Positions 1 through 6,252 of a DNA stretch of 6,863 bases are shown here, one piece after another; position 1 is the first letter of the stretch; each line of letters starts with the position of its first letter. Source of the stretch: Chitinophagaceae bacterium (GTDB lineage Bacteria; Bacteroidota; Bacteroidia; Chitinophagales; Chitinophagaceae); NCBI GenBank assembly GCA_947378615.1, contig CANCKV010000174.1:1-6863 (forward strand), in the 5' to 3' direction. Under the pieces are notes generated by a model. The model did no database searches, had not been told where the DNA came from, and was given only the letters and a program-made list of their open reading frames with translations. The position numbers were made by a program, and so were the translations under genes.

Positions 1-270
1 GTAACGGAAGTTCATTTAGATGTAGGAACACTAAGTGCCATCGAATTAGACGCCTTAGTATTTTCATTCGATATTGTTAAGGACAAAACAATTTCATCAA
101 GGGCTAATCTTATTATTAATTCTATACAGGGAAAGGGGAAATGTAGGTCATGTGGCGGTGTTTTTCCAATAGATAAATATGGAGTAGCATGTCCCGAATG
201 CAATTCTTATAGCATTGATATTATGCAAGGGAAAGAATTAAAAATTACGTCTATTTCTATTGAGGATTAG
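1..270 (+). CDS. hypA: HypA, hydrogenase nickel incorporation protein (5' end cut off by window)
   Basis: HypA is a small cytoplasmic zinc protein that works with HypB to hand Ni(II) to the apo large subunit of [NiFe]-hydrogenase; in some bacteria it also serves urease. Frame 1 is open from base 1 to a TAG and gives 89 residues. It begins VTEVHLDVGTLSAIELDALV, the conserved HypA core, and contains the structural zinc site as two CxxC pairs: Cys48/Cys51 and Cys64/Cys67 of the visible part, 12 residues apart. The C-terminal segment ending ISIED fits the family end. HypA is usually about 113-118 residues, so roughly 25 are missing on the left, including the N-terminal Met-His-Glu nickel ligands, which therefore cannot be checked. 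The next gene on the same strand is hypB, 175 bp away. The family call is secure; whether the client is a hydrogenase or a urease cannot be seen here. Confidence 0.94.
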   Translation, partial: VTEVHLDVGTLSAIELDALVFSFDIVKDKTISSRANLIINSIQGKGKCRSCGGVFPIDKYGVACPECNSYSIDIMQGKELKITSISIED

Positions 271-354
271 CTTGTATTAAACCTATTGTACACAATTTAA
301 TAAGGAATGGAATTATTATAAATTGAGCAACTCCATCTCTGAAAGTGAGTTTTT

Positions 355-393
355 ACTTACAACGTAAAACTTATAACTTATAACGTACAACTT
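355..393 (+). repeat. AT-rich 7-bp tandem repeat array between hypA and hypB
   Basis: From 355 the sequence splits into consecutive 7-bp units: ACTTACA, ACGTAAA, ACTTATA, ACTTATA, ACGTACA, then a partial ACTTC. The consensus is AC(T/G)TAYA. Five full units stay in register without an indel. The array is non-coding and lies about 50-90 bp upstream of the hypB start, inside the hypA-hypB gap (271-445). No strong terminator and no TAnnTTTG promoter is visible in that gap, so hypB may be co-transcribed with hypA or use a promoter I cannot recognise. Function is unknown; it could be a dispersed genomic heptamer repeat or part of the hypB leader. Confidence 0.7.
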
Positions 394-445
394 CTTTAAC
401 TTCGCCTTTTAAAATATATTATTAAACAACTTTCAAACTAATTAT

Positions 446-1300
446 ATGTGTAGCACTTGCGGATGCGGCTCTGACGAAAATGTCACTTATCACCAACCAG
501 GTCATAAACATGTTCATGAACATACCCATGAGGATGGCCACTCTCATTCTCATGAACACAGTCACGAACATGGTCATCACGACCATCATCATCATCATGA
601 CCATAGTCACGACCATAGCCACGACCACAAACATGAACATTCACACCAAAAAACAGTCATTGATGTAGAGAAAGATATTCTTTTCGAAAATAACATGTTG
701 GCACAGCGTAACAGAGGTTATTTTGCTGCTAAGAATATGTTGGCAATCAATCTTGTAAGTTCTCCAGGTTCGGGCAAGACTTCTTTGTTAGAAAAGACAC
801 TTACTGACCTTAAAGGCAAACTTAACTTTTATGTAATTGAAGGTGATCAGCAAACTACAAATGATGCCGATCGCATAGATGCAACAGGGACGAAAGTGCT
901 GCAGATAAATACGGGCAAAGGGTGTCACTTAGACTCACACATGATTTTACATGCACTTGAGACCCTGAAACCTGAAAATGATAGTATCTTATTTATCGAA
1001 AATGTTGGCAATCTTGTTTGTCCAGCCATGTTCGATTTGGGAGAAAAAGAAAGGGTGGTTATCATCAGTGTAACCGAAGGGGATGATAAACCATTGAAGT
1101 ATCCCGATATGTTTCATTCTTCTACACTTTGTATCATTAATAAAACGGATTTATTACCGTATGTACCCTTCGATATTAAGAAGGCCAGGGAAAATGCATT
1201 GAAGATAAATCACCATTTAGAGATAATAGAAGTCAGTTGCACAAAGGGAGATGGTTTGCAAGAATGGTATGATTGGTTGAATAAGAAAGTTAGTCATTAA
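446..1300 (+). CDS. hypB: HypB, hydrogenase nickel incorporation GTPase with His-rich nickel store
   Basis: HypB is a SIMIBI-class GTPase that binds nickel and, with HypA, loads it into the [NiFe]-hydrogenase large subunit in the cytoplasm. The product is 284 residues. It starts MCSTCGCG, matching the N-terminal CxxCGC high-affinity nickel motif of E. coli-type HypB, which fixes the ATG. Residues 16-67 contain 27 histidines mixed with Asp, Glu and Ser, a nickel-storage stretch as in 'nickelin'-type HypB proteins. The GTPase domain follows: Walker A SSPGSGKTS (105-113), IEGDQQTTNDADRI (131-144), the metal-site pair Cys160-His161 in GKGCH, Cys192 in ENVGNLVCP, and the guanine-specificity motif NKTD (232-235). 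All key residues are present and there is no frameshift. The gene follows hypA and ends at a strong terminator, so it is probably the last gene of the hyp cluster. Confidence 0.98.
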   Translation: MCSTCGCGSDENVTYHQPGHKHVHEHTHEDGHSHSHEHSHEHGHHDHHHHHDHSHDHSHDHKHEHSHQKTVIDVEKDILFENNMLAQRNRGYFAAKNMLAINLVSSPGSGKTSLLEKTLTDLKGKLNFYVIEGDQQTTNDADRIDATGTKVLQINTGKGCHLDSHMILHALETLKPENDSILFIENVGNLVCPAMFDLGEKERVVIISVTEGDDKPLKYPDMFHSSTLCIINKTDLLPYVPFDIKKARENALKINHHLEIIEVSCTKGDGLQEWYDWLNKKVSH

Positions 1301-1318
1301 GACAACTACCTAAAATAT

Positions 1319-1355
1319 AAATCCCATCAGTTATTTAATGACTGATGGGATTTTT
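1319..1355 (+). terminator. Rho-independent terminator after hypB, probably bidirectional
   Basis: A perfect 13-bp inverted repeat (AAATCCCATCAGT at 1319-1331, ACTGATGGGATTT at 1341-1353) encloses a 9-nt loop and runs into a T tract at 1351-1355. It starts 18 bp after the hypB stop. On the opposite strand the same stem is followed by TATATTTTA, so it can also end the convergent coiled-coil gene, whose stop codon lies 27 bp to the right of the stem. Confidence 0.92.
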
Positions 1356-1379
1356 GATTATTACCAATTCTCTAATAAA

Positions 1380-1865
1380 TTATCTATGCCAAATGGTATC
1401 TATTACTTTTAATACAGTTACTATAAAAGCAATCAAACCGATACTCCATTGCATGTTTTTATTAATTGCTGATTGAATGTCTGTTTTCAAGTTTGCTATG
1501 TCCGTTTTAATACCAGCTATTTCTACTTTTAAACTGGCAATTTCAGTTTTAACTTCATACTTAAAAGTAGCAAACTCTGCCTTTAGTTCGAAAAAGTCTG
1601 ATTTGAGTTCGGAAAAGTCAGACCTAACTGATGAGAAATCAGACTTCAAACTCCCAAACTCTATTCTGAGATTGGCAACATCTTCTGTAACTGCATTTAG
1701 TTTTGAGTCTAAATGATTAATATGATTGAATTGAGATTTTAAAAGCAGCGTATTAATATCTTCACTTTTCAAACCTTCACCTCTACTGAATCTTTCTTCA
1801 ATTTCATTTATTTTAGGTGAAATCATTTGAAGTAACATGTCATCGATATTTGTTTGATTAGTCAT
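1380..1865 (-). CDS. Small coiled-coil protein with C-terminal membrane anchor, function unknown
   Basis: I do not recognise a characterised family; it resembles short bacterial coiled-coil proteins of the DUF1640/CCDC90 type only in architecture. I start it at the ATG at 1865 (161 residues, MTNQTNIDD). The frame is open to a TTG at 1883, but that TTG is the last three bases of a likely promoter element. Residues about 49-130 form one long coiled coil: hydrophobic residues alternate every 3 and 4 positions (I49, L52, L56, V59, V63, L66 and on to I130). There is a single 3-4-4 stutter around F101-V105-I109. The first half uses mainly Leu/Phe in repeated LKSDF heptads, the second half Ile/Leu (EIASLK, EIAGIK, DIANLK). 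Residues about 139-158 (from WSIGLIAFIVTVL onward) look like one membrane helix, leaving a very short tail ending IWHR. With no signal peptide, this predicts a tail-anchored protein with a cytoplasmic rod. It is separated from the right-hand gene by a terminator. Confidence 0.8.
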   Translation of the reverse strand: MTNQTNIDDMLLQMISPKINEIEERFSRGEGLKSEDINTLLLKSQFNHINHLDSKLNAVTEDVANLRIEFGSLKSDFSSVRSDFSELKSDFFELKAEFATFKYEVKTEIASLKVEIAGIKTDIANLKTDIQSAINKNMQWSIGLIAFIVTVLKVIDTIWHR

Positions 1866-1880
1866 TATTACTATTTCGTC

Positions 1881-1888
1881 CAAATGTA
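1881..1888 (-). promoter_or_regulatory. Bacteroidota-type -7 promoter element for the coiled-coil gene
   Basis: Read on the - strand this is TACATTTG, an exact match to the Bacteroidota -7 consensus TAnnTTTG. Transcription would start a few bases downstream, leaving a leader of about 10 nt before the ATG at 1865. No TTG is found at the expected -33 spacing, so the match rests on the -7 box and its position alone. Confidence 0.4.
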
Positions 1889-1938
1889 CACTTTAAATAA
1901 TGATAAGTGATGATTTCTTAATAATGAGTCTCTCATAA

Positions 1939-1969
1939 CTCTTATTGAATTAACTGAATCCAATAAGAG
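1939..1969. other. 9-bp inverted repeat upstream of the coiled-coil gene
   Basis: CTCTTATTG (1939-1947) and CAATAAGAG (1961-1969) are perfect inverted arms. After one A/C mismatch the stem continues for three more pairs around an AACTG loop. There is no T tract on either side, so it is not a classical terminator. It lies between the terminator of the 736-aa gene and the putative promoter at 1881-1888, about 50 bp upstream of the latter. It could be an operator or a backup transcript-end structure. Confidence 0.45.
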
Positions 1970-1980
1970 GCCATAATACA

Positions 1981-2008
1981 AAAAAAAGCAGCACCATTTT
2001 AGTGCTGC
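1981..2008 (-). terminator. Rho-independent terminator of the 736-aa secreted protein gene
   Basis: On the - strand GCAGCAC and GTGCTGC (2002-2008 and 1988-1994) form a 7-bp GC-rich stem with a 7-nt loop, followed directly by a run of seven T (1987-1981). It begins about 30 bp past the stop codon at 2041. It separates this gene from the coiled-coil gene downstream on the same strand. Confidence 0.92.
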
Positions 2009-2040
2009 ACCTTCTTATGTATTTAAGGGTGATAGGGGTC

Positions 2041-4251
2041 TTATTCTTTTATAAAACTAGCAATTCTGACACTACCATCAATTGATTGTGTACGAATATG
2101 ATAAGTGCCTGACTGTAGATTACTTACTTTAATTGAAGGAGTGTTTTCATCTTTCAATGTGTGGGTACTCATTAATCGTCCAAGATTATTAAATATTTGT
2201 ATTGAAGTAATATGATTCCCATTAACTGTAATAGTACGGCTACAAGGATTAGGATAAACAGACAACTGATTTCCTGCTAATACCTGTACACTAATTGTTT
2301 TGCTATAACTAAGGTTACCATCTTTATCAATACTCTGTAAGCGATAGTAATTTATTCCATTTATAGGAGATAAGTCTGTAAACTGATAATTATTAGCACC
2401 TTGACCTATAGCATTGACTGTCCCAATAGTTTTGTAGCTATTACCATTATTACTTCGTTGAACATCAAATGAACTCACACCTAACTCTGTTGCAGTATGC
2501 CAATTTGTTTGAATTGTATTATTGTTAGCTAATGCAGAGAAGCTTACAATTGTAACGGGTAAGTTGCCTGTAGCAAGTCCACCAATTGTCAAACCTGCAT
2601 GATACATAGTTTGTGCAGTAGCATTTGGATAAGCGCGATAAAAAACGACCCTCACATAAAGTACATTATTACCCGTGATATTGTTAGTTCCTTTCAATGT
2701 AACACCCGCAGTAGTACTTGAGAAGTTCATTGTGGTTGATGACATTTTTGTTCCTACACCTGAATCTACAGATTGTATGGTGCTAATAGCATTTGAAAAA
2801 GTAGTAGGTGGTGTTGTCGCAGTGCCAATACCATACATAATGCCAAAAACATTAGTAGTTGCGGCACCACTCAATCTCATACTTCCAGAAATACTAGTCA
2901 CGTTTAAAGAGTAGCCATTAGAAGGTGCAACTAAGTAATCTACATACCATTTATTCGTAACAGCATAACCAAGTGAATAAGTTGCTCCTACTACACTTGT
3001 GTCTATTGGCATTAAACCAGTTGCAGAAGTATCTGTATTGGTAGTGATGGCAAAACCAGTATCTTGAGCATAACGTTCGTTGAAAATTCCAGAACCGAAT
3101 TGTTGAGTAATAGTAGCTGCAGGTGTTGAAATGCCAGAGAAATAACTCGCAGTTGTACCCGTAAAATCACTATTAATTACATTAGATGCAAATGTTTGTG
3201 CAGTTGCTTTAACAACGGGAGAATAGTTATTAGAGGCATCATAGCAAAACGCTTCGTAATAATAAGTAATGCCAGGTATTAGTCCTGTTTGGTTAGTTAA
3301 ACCGGTTGCAGTACCATTATACAAAACTGTTCCTCCTGCAAATGAATTACCGGCTGTTCCAGCAGCAATCCCATCGATAGGAGGGGTGAATGAAGTAGAA
3401 CTGTTACTGAAAATAACTACTATCTTACTAAAATTTATATTAGAAGTTGCTGATAAATCTATTTCTGTAGCAGAAACTGCAGTTGCTGTAAAAGAAGCAG
3501 GCTTAAGAACACTAGAAGCACTTAAATAAGTTAATTGGATTTCTCCAACAGCTCCATTTCCTCCTACATAACCCGACTTCCCGGTTTTGTCAATAGCACC
3601 ACTTCCTCCTCCTCCCGGAGTCAAACCATTATACCCTTTTTTTGAAGCAGAAAAGTTGGTACTTGCTGCACCACCTGCTCCTCCATTTGCCCCTGCGCCA
3701 CCTGCTTGTACACCTGTTCCAGTGCCATTCCCACCTCCCGCTCCATAAAGACTTGAATTATATCCTGATAATGGAAGGTTGCCACTTGTTACTGCTGCCC
3801 CTCCCGTTGCTGAATCAACTGCACCTTTAGCTCCGGTACTATCCACACTATTTCCCCCATATCCACCCACTGCGAGTACGACTGCAGAGGTAGGAAGTGT
3901 ATCAATTAAACTACCAAAATAGGATGAGCCTCCTTTTTCGCCAGCAGTCACAGAATCAGGTCCTCCTATTCCACCTGCACCAACATACATATAATATGTC
4001 TTGCCAGGTGTAACAGGCATAGAATAATTAATGTATGAACCTCCTGCGCCACTTCCTGCGGCTGTATATTGATATTTGGCAAAGCCTCCACCACCTCCAG
4101 CACCCCAACATTCCACAGTAACAGTAGTAACACCTGCAGGGCATGTCCAAGAATTAAAACCTGCCGTTGTGTCGGTAATTACAGTTTGCGCTGATAAGCG
4201 AAGTACAATGAATAGTAAAGTTGATAAAACAACAAGTAATTTTTTTTTCAT
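2041..4251 (-). CDS. Secreted glycine-rich domain protein with T9SS type A C-terminal sorting domain
   Basis: This is a 736-residue protein predicted to be exported by Sec and then moved across the outer membrane by the type IX secretion system. Residues 1-21 are a signal peptide (MKKKLLVVLSTLLFIVLRLSA, cleavage near A21/Q22). Residues about 25-243 are a glycine-rich beta domain with the signature WTCPAGVTTVTVECWGAGGG, then VTPGKTYYMYVGAGG and several GGxGG stretches. This fits the Pfam glycine-rich domain found in adhesin-like surface proteins. Residues about 245-354 look FN3-like (GITYYYEAFCYDASNNYSP). Residues 355-562 are a beta-rich, Ser/Thr-rich module I cannot name. From N563 a second FN3-like module (FDVQRSNNG, INYYRLQSIDKDG) leads to the T9SS domain with YPNP at 666-669 and the typical NLQSGTYHIR end. 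No catalytic motif is visible; a surface or adhesive structural role is inference. The ATG directly precedes a poly-Lys plus hydrophobic leader, which supports the start. It has its own terminator and a long 5' intergenic region. Confidence 0.9.
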   Translation of the reverse strand: MKKKLLVVLSTLLFIVLRLSAQTVITDTTAGFNSWTCPAGVTTVTVECWGAGGGGGFAKYQYTAAGSGAGGSYINYSMPVTPGKTYYMYVGAGGIGGPDSVTAGEKGGSSYFGSLIDTLPTSAVVLAVGGYGGNSVDSTGAKGAVDSATGGAAVTSGNLPLSGYNSSLYGAGGGNGTGTGVQAGGAGANGGAGGAASTNFSASKKGYNGLTPGGGGSGAIDKTGKSGYVGGNGAVGEIQLTYLSASSVLKPASFTATAVSATEIDLSATSNINFSKIVVIFSNSSTSFTPPIDGIAAGTAGNSFAGGTVLYNGTATGLTNQTGLIPGITYYYEAFCYDASNNYSPVVKATAQTFASNVINSDFTGTTASYFSGISTPAATITQQFGSGIFNERYAQDTGFAITTNTDTSATGLMPIDTSVVGATYSLGYAVTNKWYVDYLVAPSNGYSLNVTSISGSMRLSGAATTNVFGIMYGIGTATTPPTTFSNAISTIQSVDSGVGTKMSSTTMNFSSTTAGVTLKGTNNITGNNVLYVRVVFYRAYPNATAQTMYHAGLTIGGLATGNLPVTIVSFSALANNNTIQTNWHTATELGVSSFDVQRSNNGNSYKTIGTVNAIGQGANNYQFTDLSPINGINYYRLQSIDKDGNLSYSKTISVQVLAGNQLSVYPNPCSRTITVNGNHITSIQIFNNLGRLMSTHTLKDENTPSIKVSNLQSGTYHIRTQSIDGSVRIASFIKE

Positions 4252-4369
4252 TTGACAATTTTGTATTGAATAATTAATTTGATGAATTCTTATGAAGTGA
4301 TTTTTATTTCACTAGCAATCTAATTAGCTGCAATGTTAGCAATTGGTTTGATAAATGTACTTGCAGAAA

Positions 4370-4431
4370 CTTTCGGAACTATTAAGAAATGTTATAACCC
4401 TTTTCGGAAAGTTATTTTTCTTTTCCGAAAG
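4370..4431. promoter_or_regulatory. Cluster of three TTTC(G/C)GAA sites, two forming a hairpin
   Basis: TTTCGGAA occurs at 4371-4378 and TTTCGGAAA at 4402-4410; its reverse complement TTTCCGAAA is at 4422-4430. The centres are 31 and 20 bp apart, close to three and two helical turns, so all three would sit on the same DNA face. The last two also form a perfect 9-bp stem with an 11-nt loop. The cluster lies about 120-180 bp upstream of the start of the 736-aa secreted protein gene. A regulator-binding region is inferred; no regulator is encoded nearby. Confidence 0.4.
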
Positions 4432-4462
4432 CAAAATGAGCTTTTTATGGCAGAATTAATTG

Positions 4463-4483
4463 ATGATTAATAAATTTAATCAT
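4463..4483. repeat. 8-bp inverted repeat with 5-nt spacer
   Basis: ATGATTAA at 4463-4470 and TTAATCAT at 4476-4483 are perfect inverted arms around TAAAT. The sequence is AT-rich, so a chance origin is possible. There is no T tract and no GC-rich stem, so it is not a terminator. It could be a dimeric protein-binding site. Confidence 0.3.
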
Positions 4484-4626
4484 GGATTCATTGATTTGAA
4501 AGTAATTATATGAAAAATACACCTGTTTTTGTTCATTAGACCTTAAGGCAATACAAAATGATGCCCTATATAAAGTGAACCCTGATGGTAAGATTATCCA
4601 ATTTTAAATATATCAGAAGGGCTAGG

Positions 4627-6027
4627 TTATCTTCCTAAAATTACAACTTTGGAATAATTTCTTTCCCCCATAATTAATTTTAAATAGTAATTGCCATTAG
4701 GAATGTTTTGTGTGGAAAGCCTAATTTGTCCATCAAAAGACGAAACTGCTTTTTTCAGGATACACCTTCCTAAGGCATCACTCAAAATAATTTCCACATT
4801 TTTTGAGGAGAAGTCATCCGTCTTGATGTTAATGACTTCTCTGACAGGATTTGGATAAATTTCTATTTCTTGTACTTTAGGTAAATTAATTCTTAAAACA
4901 TCACTGTATGATAAAGTTCCGTTCGTTTCAACTTTTTTAAGTCTGTAAAAAACAGTTGTACCACTATTATTAATGATATCATCAGTAAAAGTATAGATGC
5001 TTTTACCTGCTGCTTGAATAACCCCTATTGTACTAAAATCGGTCTCGGTTGTGCGCTTCTGAATTTCATATTTTGAAAGATTTGTTTCATTACTTACTTC
5101 CAAATTTAAAAACACAGTCCTGCCGTTTTGTTTGCCGGTGAAATTTACAAAGTTTACAGGAAGTGAAATCAATTCAGGACAGCTTATATTCCATACCCTG
5201 TTTACAAATTGTGGACTATCAATGTAGGGATTTCGGTTGTTTTGAAATGTATAAGTACCGTTATTTCTATCAATCTCTTTTTGACTTACTGGATCTAGTG
5301 CATTCCATCTAAGCATCATTTGCAGGAATGGAAGTGTTACACCAGGGAAGGTAGTTTTTCCAAACGATTGTATAGCATCGGTATTACTAGCCCAAGATGG
5401 GACACTATCCTCATACATGGTGATAAAATAAAAAAAGGCTCTTGCAACATCTCCTTTAAATTCATCTCGTGGTTCGAATACCAATCCTGTAATTCCAGCT
5501 AGTGCAGATGTTCCAAATTTGCTCCCATTTTTACTTGTAAAGTTAACCTTAGCAACTTCGCCATAAGGGAAATTAGATCTTTTGCCATTTACATGTCCAT
5601 CTGTTGGAAAGATAAAATTATAGTCGGTAGCAGCGCCAGAACTTGATGTGTTGCCATTAAACCAACTGAGTGGCACTGAATGTTCTCTATTATAACAAAC
5701 ACCTTCTCCAGAATACGTGCCACATTGTGAGGTGATTGGGATAAACTGATAAGGATCTGTGCTGTCTGAATTAGTGGAATAAATATCGTATATCACATTT
5801 GTTGAACCTGTTCCAACAGTACGTGGTTTTATGTCCGAAATAGAATATTGCTTCCATAAAGCGTTGTATGATTGTGGATGCACACTAGAAGATATTATTT
5901 GGTTTAGTGCTGATTTAAGGTCACTGCATGATAAATTGCTTGTGGATTTATAATATCCAACAGGTGGTTGTGCATAAAGTGACGTGGCAAGCAAAACTGT
6001 GATTAGCACTAACAAAAATAACTTCAT
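4627..6027 (-). CDS. Secreted endonuclease I family nuclease with T9SS type A sorting domain
   Basis: This is a 466-residue predicted extracellular or surface non-specific nuclease of the endonuclease I (EndA/NucM/Vvn-like) beta-beta-alpha-metal family, which cleaves DNA and often RNA with a divalent metal. Residues 1-20 are a signal peptide ending LYAQ. The catalytic domain spans about 22-285. YNREHSVPLSWF (112-123) carries the Glu115-His116 pair, where His is the general base. TDYNFIFPTDGHVNGKRSN (134-152) carries Asn147, equivalent by family to the metal ligand, plus Arg150. FEPRDEFKGDVARAFFYF (184-201) and NNRNPYIDSPQFVNRVW (263-279) are further family signatures. Four cysteines (34, 102, 111, 283) may form disulfides. 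Residues 289-383 are an FN3-like module, and the T9SS domain follows with YPNP at 391-394 and NIPNGNYYLK. All visible key residues are intact. Likely roles are nutrient scavenging from DNA or biofilm DNA turnover (inference). No clear promoter was seen in the 225-bp upstream gap. Confidence 0.95.
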   Translation of the reverse strand: MKLFLLVLITVLLATSLYAQPPVGYYKSTSNLSCSDLKSALNQIISSSVHPQSYNALWKQYSISDIKPRTVGTGSTNVIYDIYSTNSDSTDPYQFIPITSQCGTYSGEGVCYNREHSVPLSWFNGNTSSSGAATDYNFIFPTDGHVNGKRSNFPYGEVAKVNFTSKNGSKFGTSALAGITGLVFEPRDEFKGDVARAFFYFITMYEDSVPSWASNTDAIQSFGKTTFPGVTLPFLQMMLRWNALDPVSQKEIDRNNGTYTFQNNRNPYIDSPQFVNRVWNISCPELISLPVNFVNFTGKQNGRTVFLNLEVSNETNLSKYEIQKRTTETDFSTIGVIQAAGKSIYTFTDDIINNSGTTVFYRLKKVETNGTLSYSDVLRINLPKVQEIEIYPNPVREVINIKTDDFSSKNVEIILSDALGRCILKKAVSSFDGQIRLSTQNIPNGNYYLKLIMGERNYSKVVILGR

Positions 6028-6252
6028 GAAAAAAAATTGAACAGCGAATATATGGAAATCATGGGAAGTAAACTATAATTAGATGCTGTGTACATTAAAA
6101 ACTTGAGACCAAAGTGAAATCAATTCAACTTATAAAAAGCTGCTGCTTGAAACATATTTTCAGGGTGTTATTGCGAAACATTCCTTCTTATGCTGCAATC
6201 GAAAAACTTTGTGAATCAAGCTTGTAATTTTCACTAAATAAATTGGTCTATT

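Larger units (their letters stand above)
4252..4626. other. 375-bp AT-rich intergenic region between the two T9SS genes
   Basis: This holds the 5' region of the 736-aa gene and the 3' region of the nuclease gene, both on the - strand. It contains the TTTC(G/C)GAA site cluster and the 8-bp inverted repeat listed separately. It also contains a short protein-like + strand frame ending at 4607, described in the findings. I find no exact TAnnTTTG element on the - strand and no convincing terminator for the nuclease gene. There is no RNA gene I can recognise. Confidence 0.6.

Noticed and set aside
329..351. Weak hairpin AACTC/GAGTT plus T run after hypA as a terminator
   Set aside because: The stem is only 5 bp with a 13-nt loop and is too weak to support; read-through into hypB remains plausible.
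422..640. Methionine-rich open frame on the - strand
   Set aside because: It is the antisense of the His-rich part of hypB: CAT/CAC codons read as ATG/GTG on the other strand. The hypB frame has full family motifs.
480..668. Second + strand open frame inside hypB
   Set aside because: Its Met/Thr/Ile-rich product is a shifted reading of the His codon tract, with no independent start context.
1477..1716. + strand open frame opposite the coiled-coil gene
   Set aside because: It is a shadow of the regular heptad-encoding repeats on the other strand.
4563..4624. GCCCTATATA and TATAT...AGGGC as a terminator stem for the nuclease gene
   Set aside because: The arms are about 50 bp apart, interrupted by a bulge and not followed by a T tract.
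6099..6227. Open + strand frame of 42 codons in the nuclease-Sel1 gap
   Set aside because: It has no ATG, its composition is not convincing, and it has no recognisable motif.
6211..6234. GTGAA/TTCAC hairpin with an internal CAAGCTTG palindrome as terminator of the Sel1 gene
   Set aside because: The stem is five pairs with a 14-nt loop and there is no clear T tract on the - strand.
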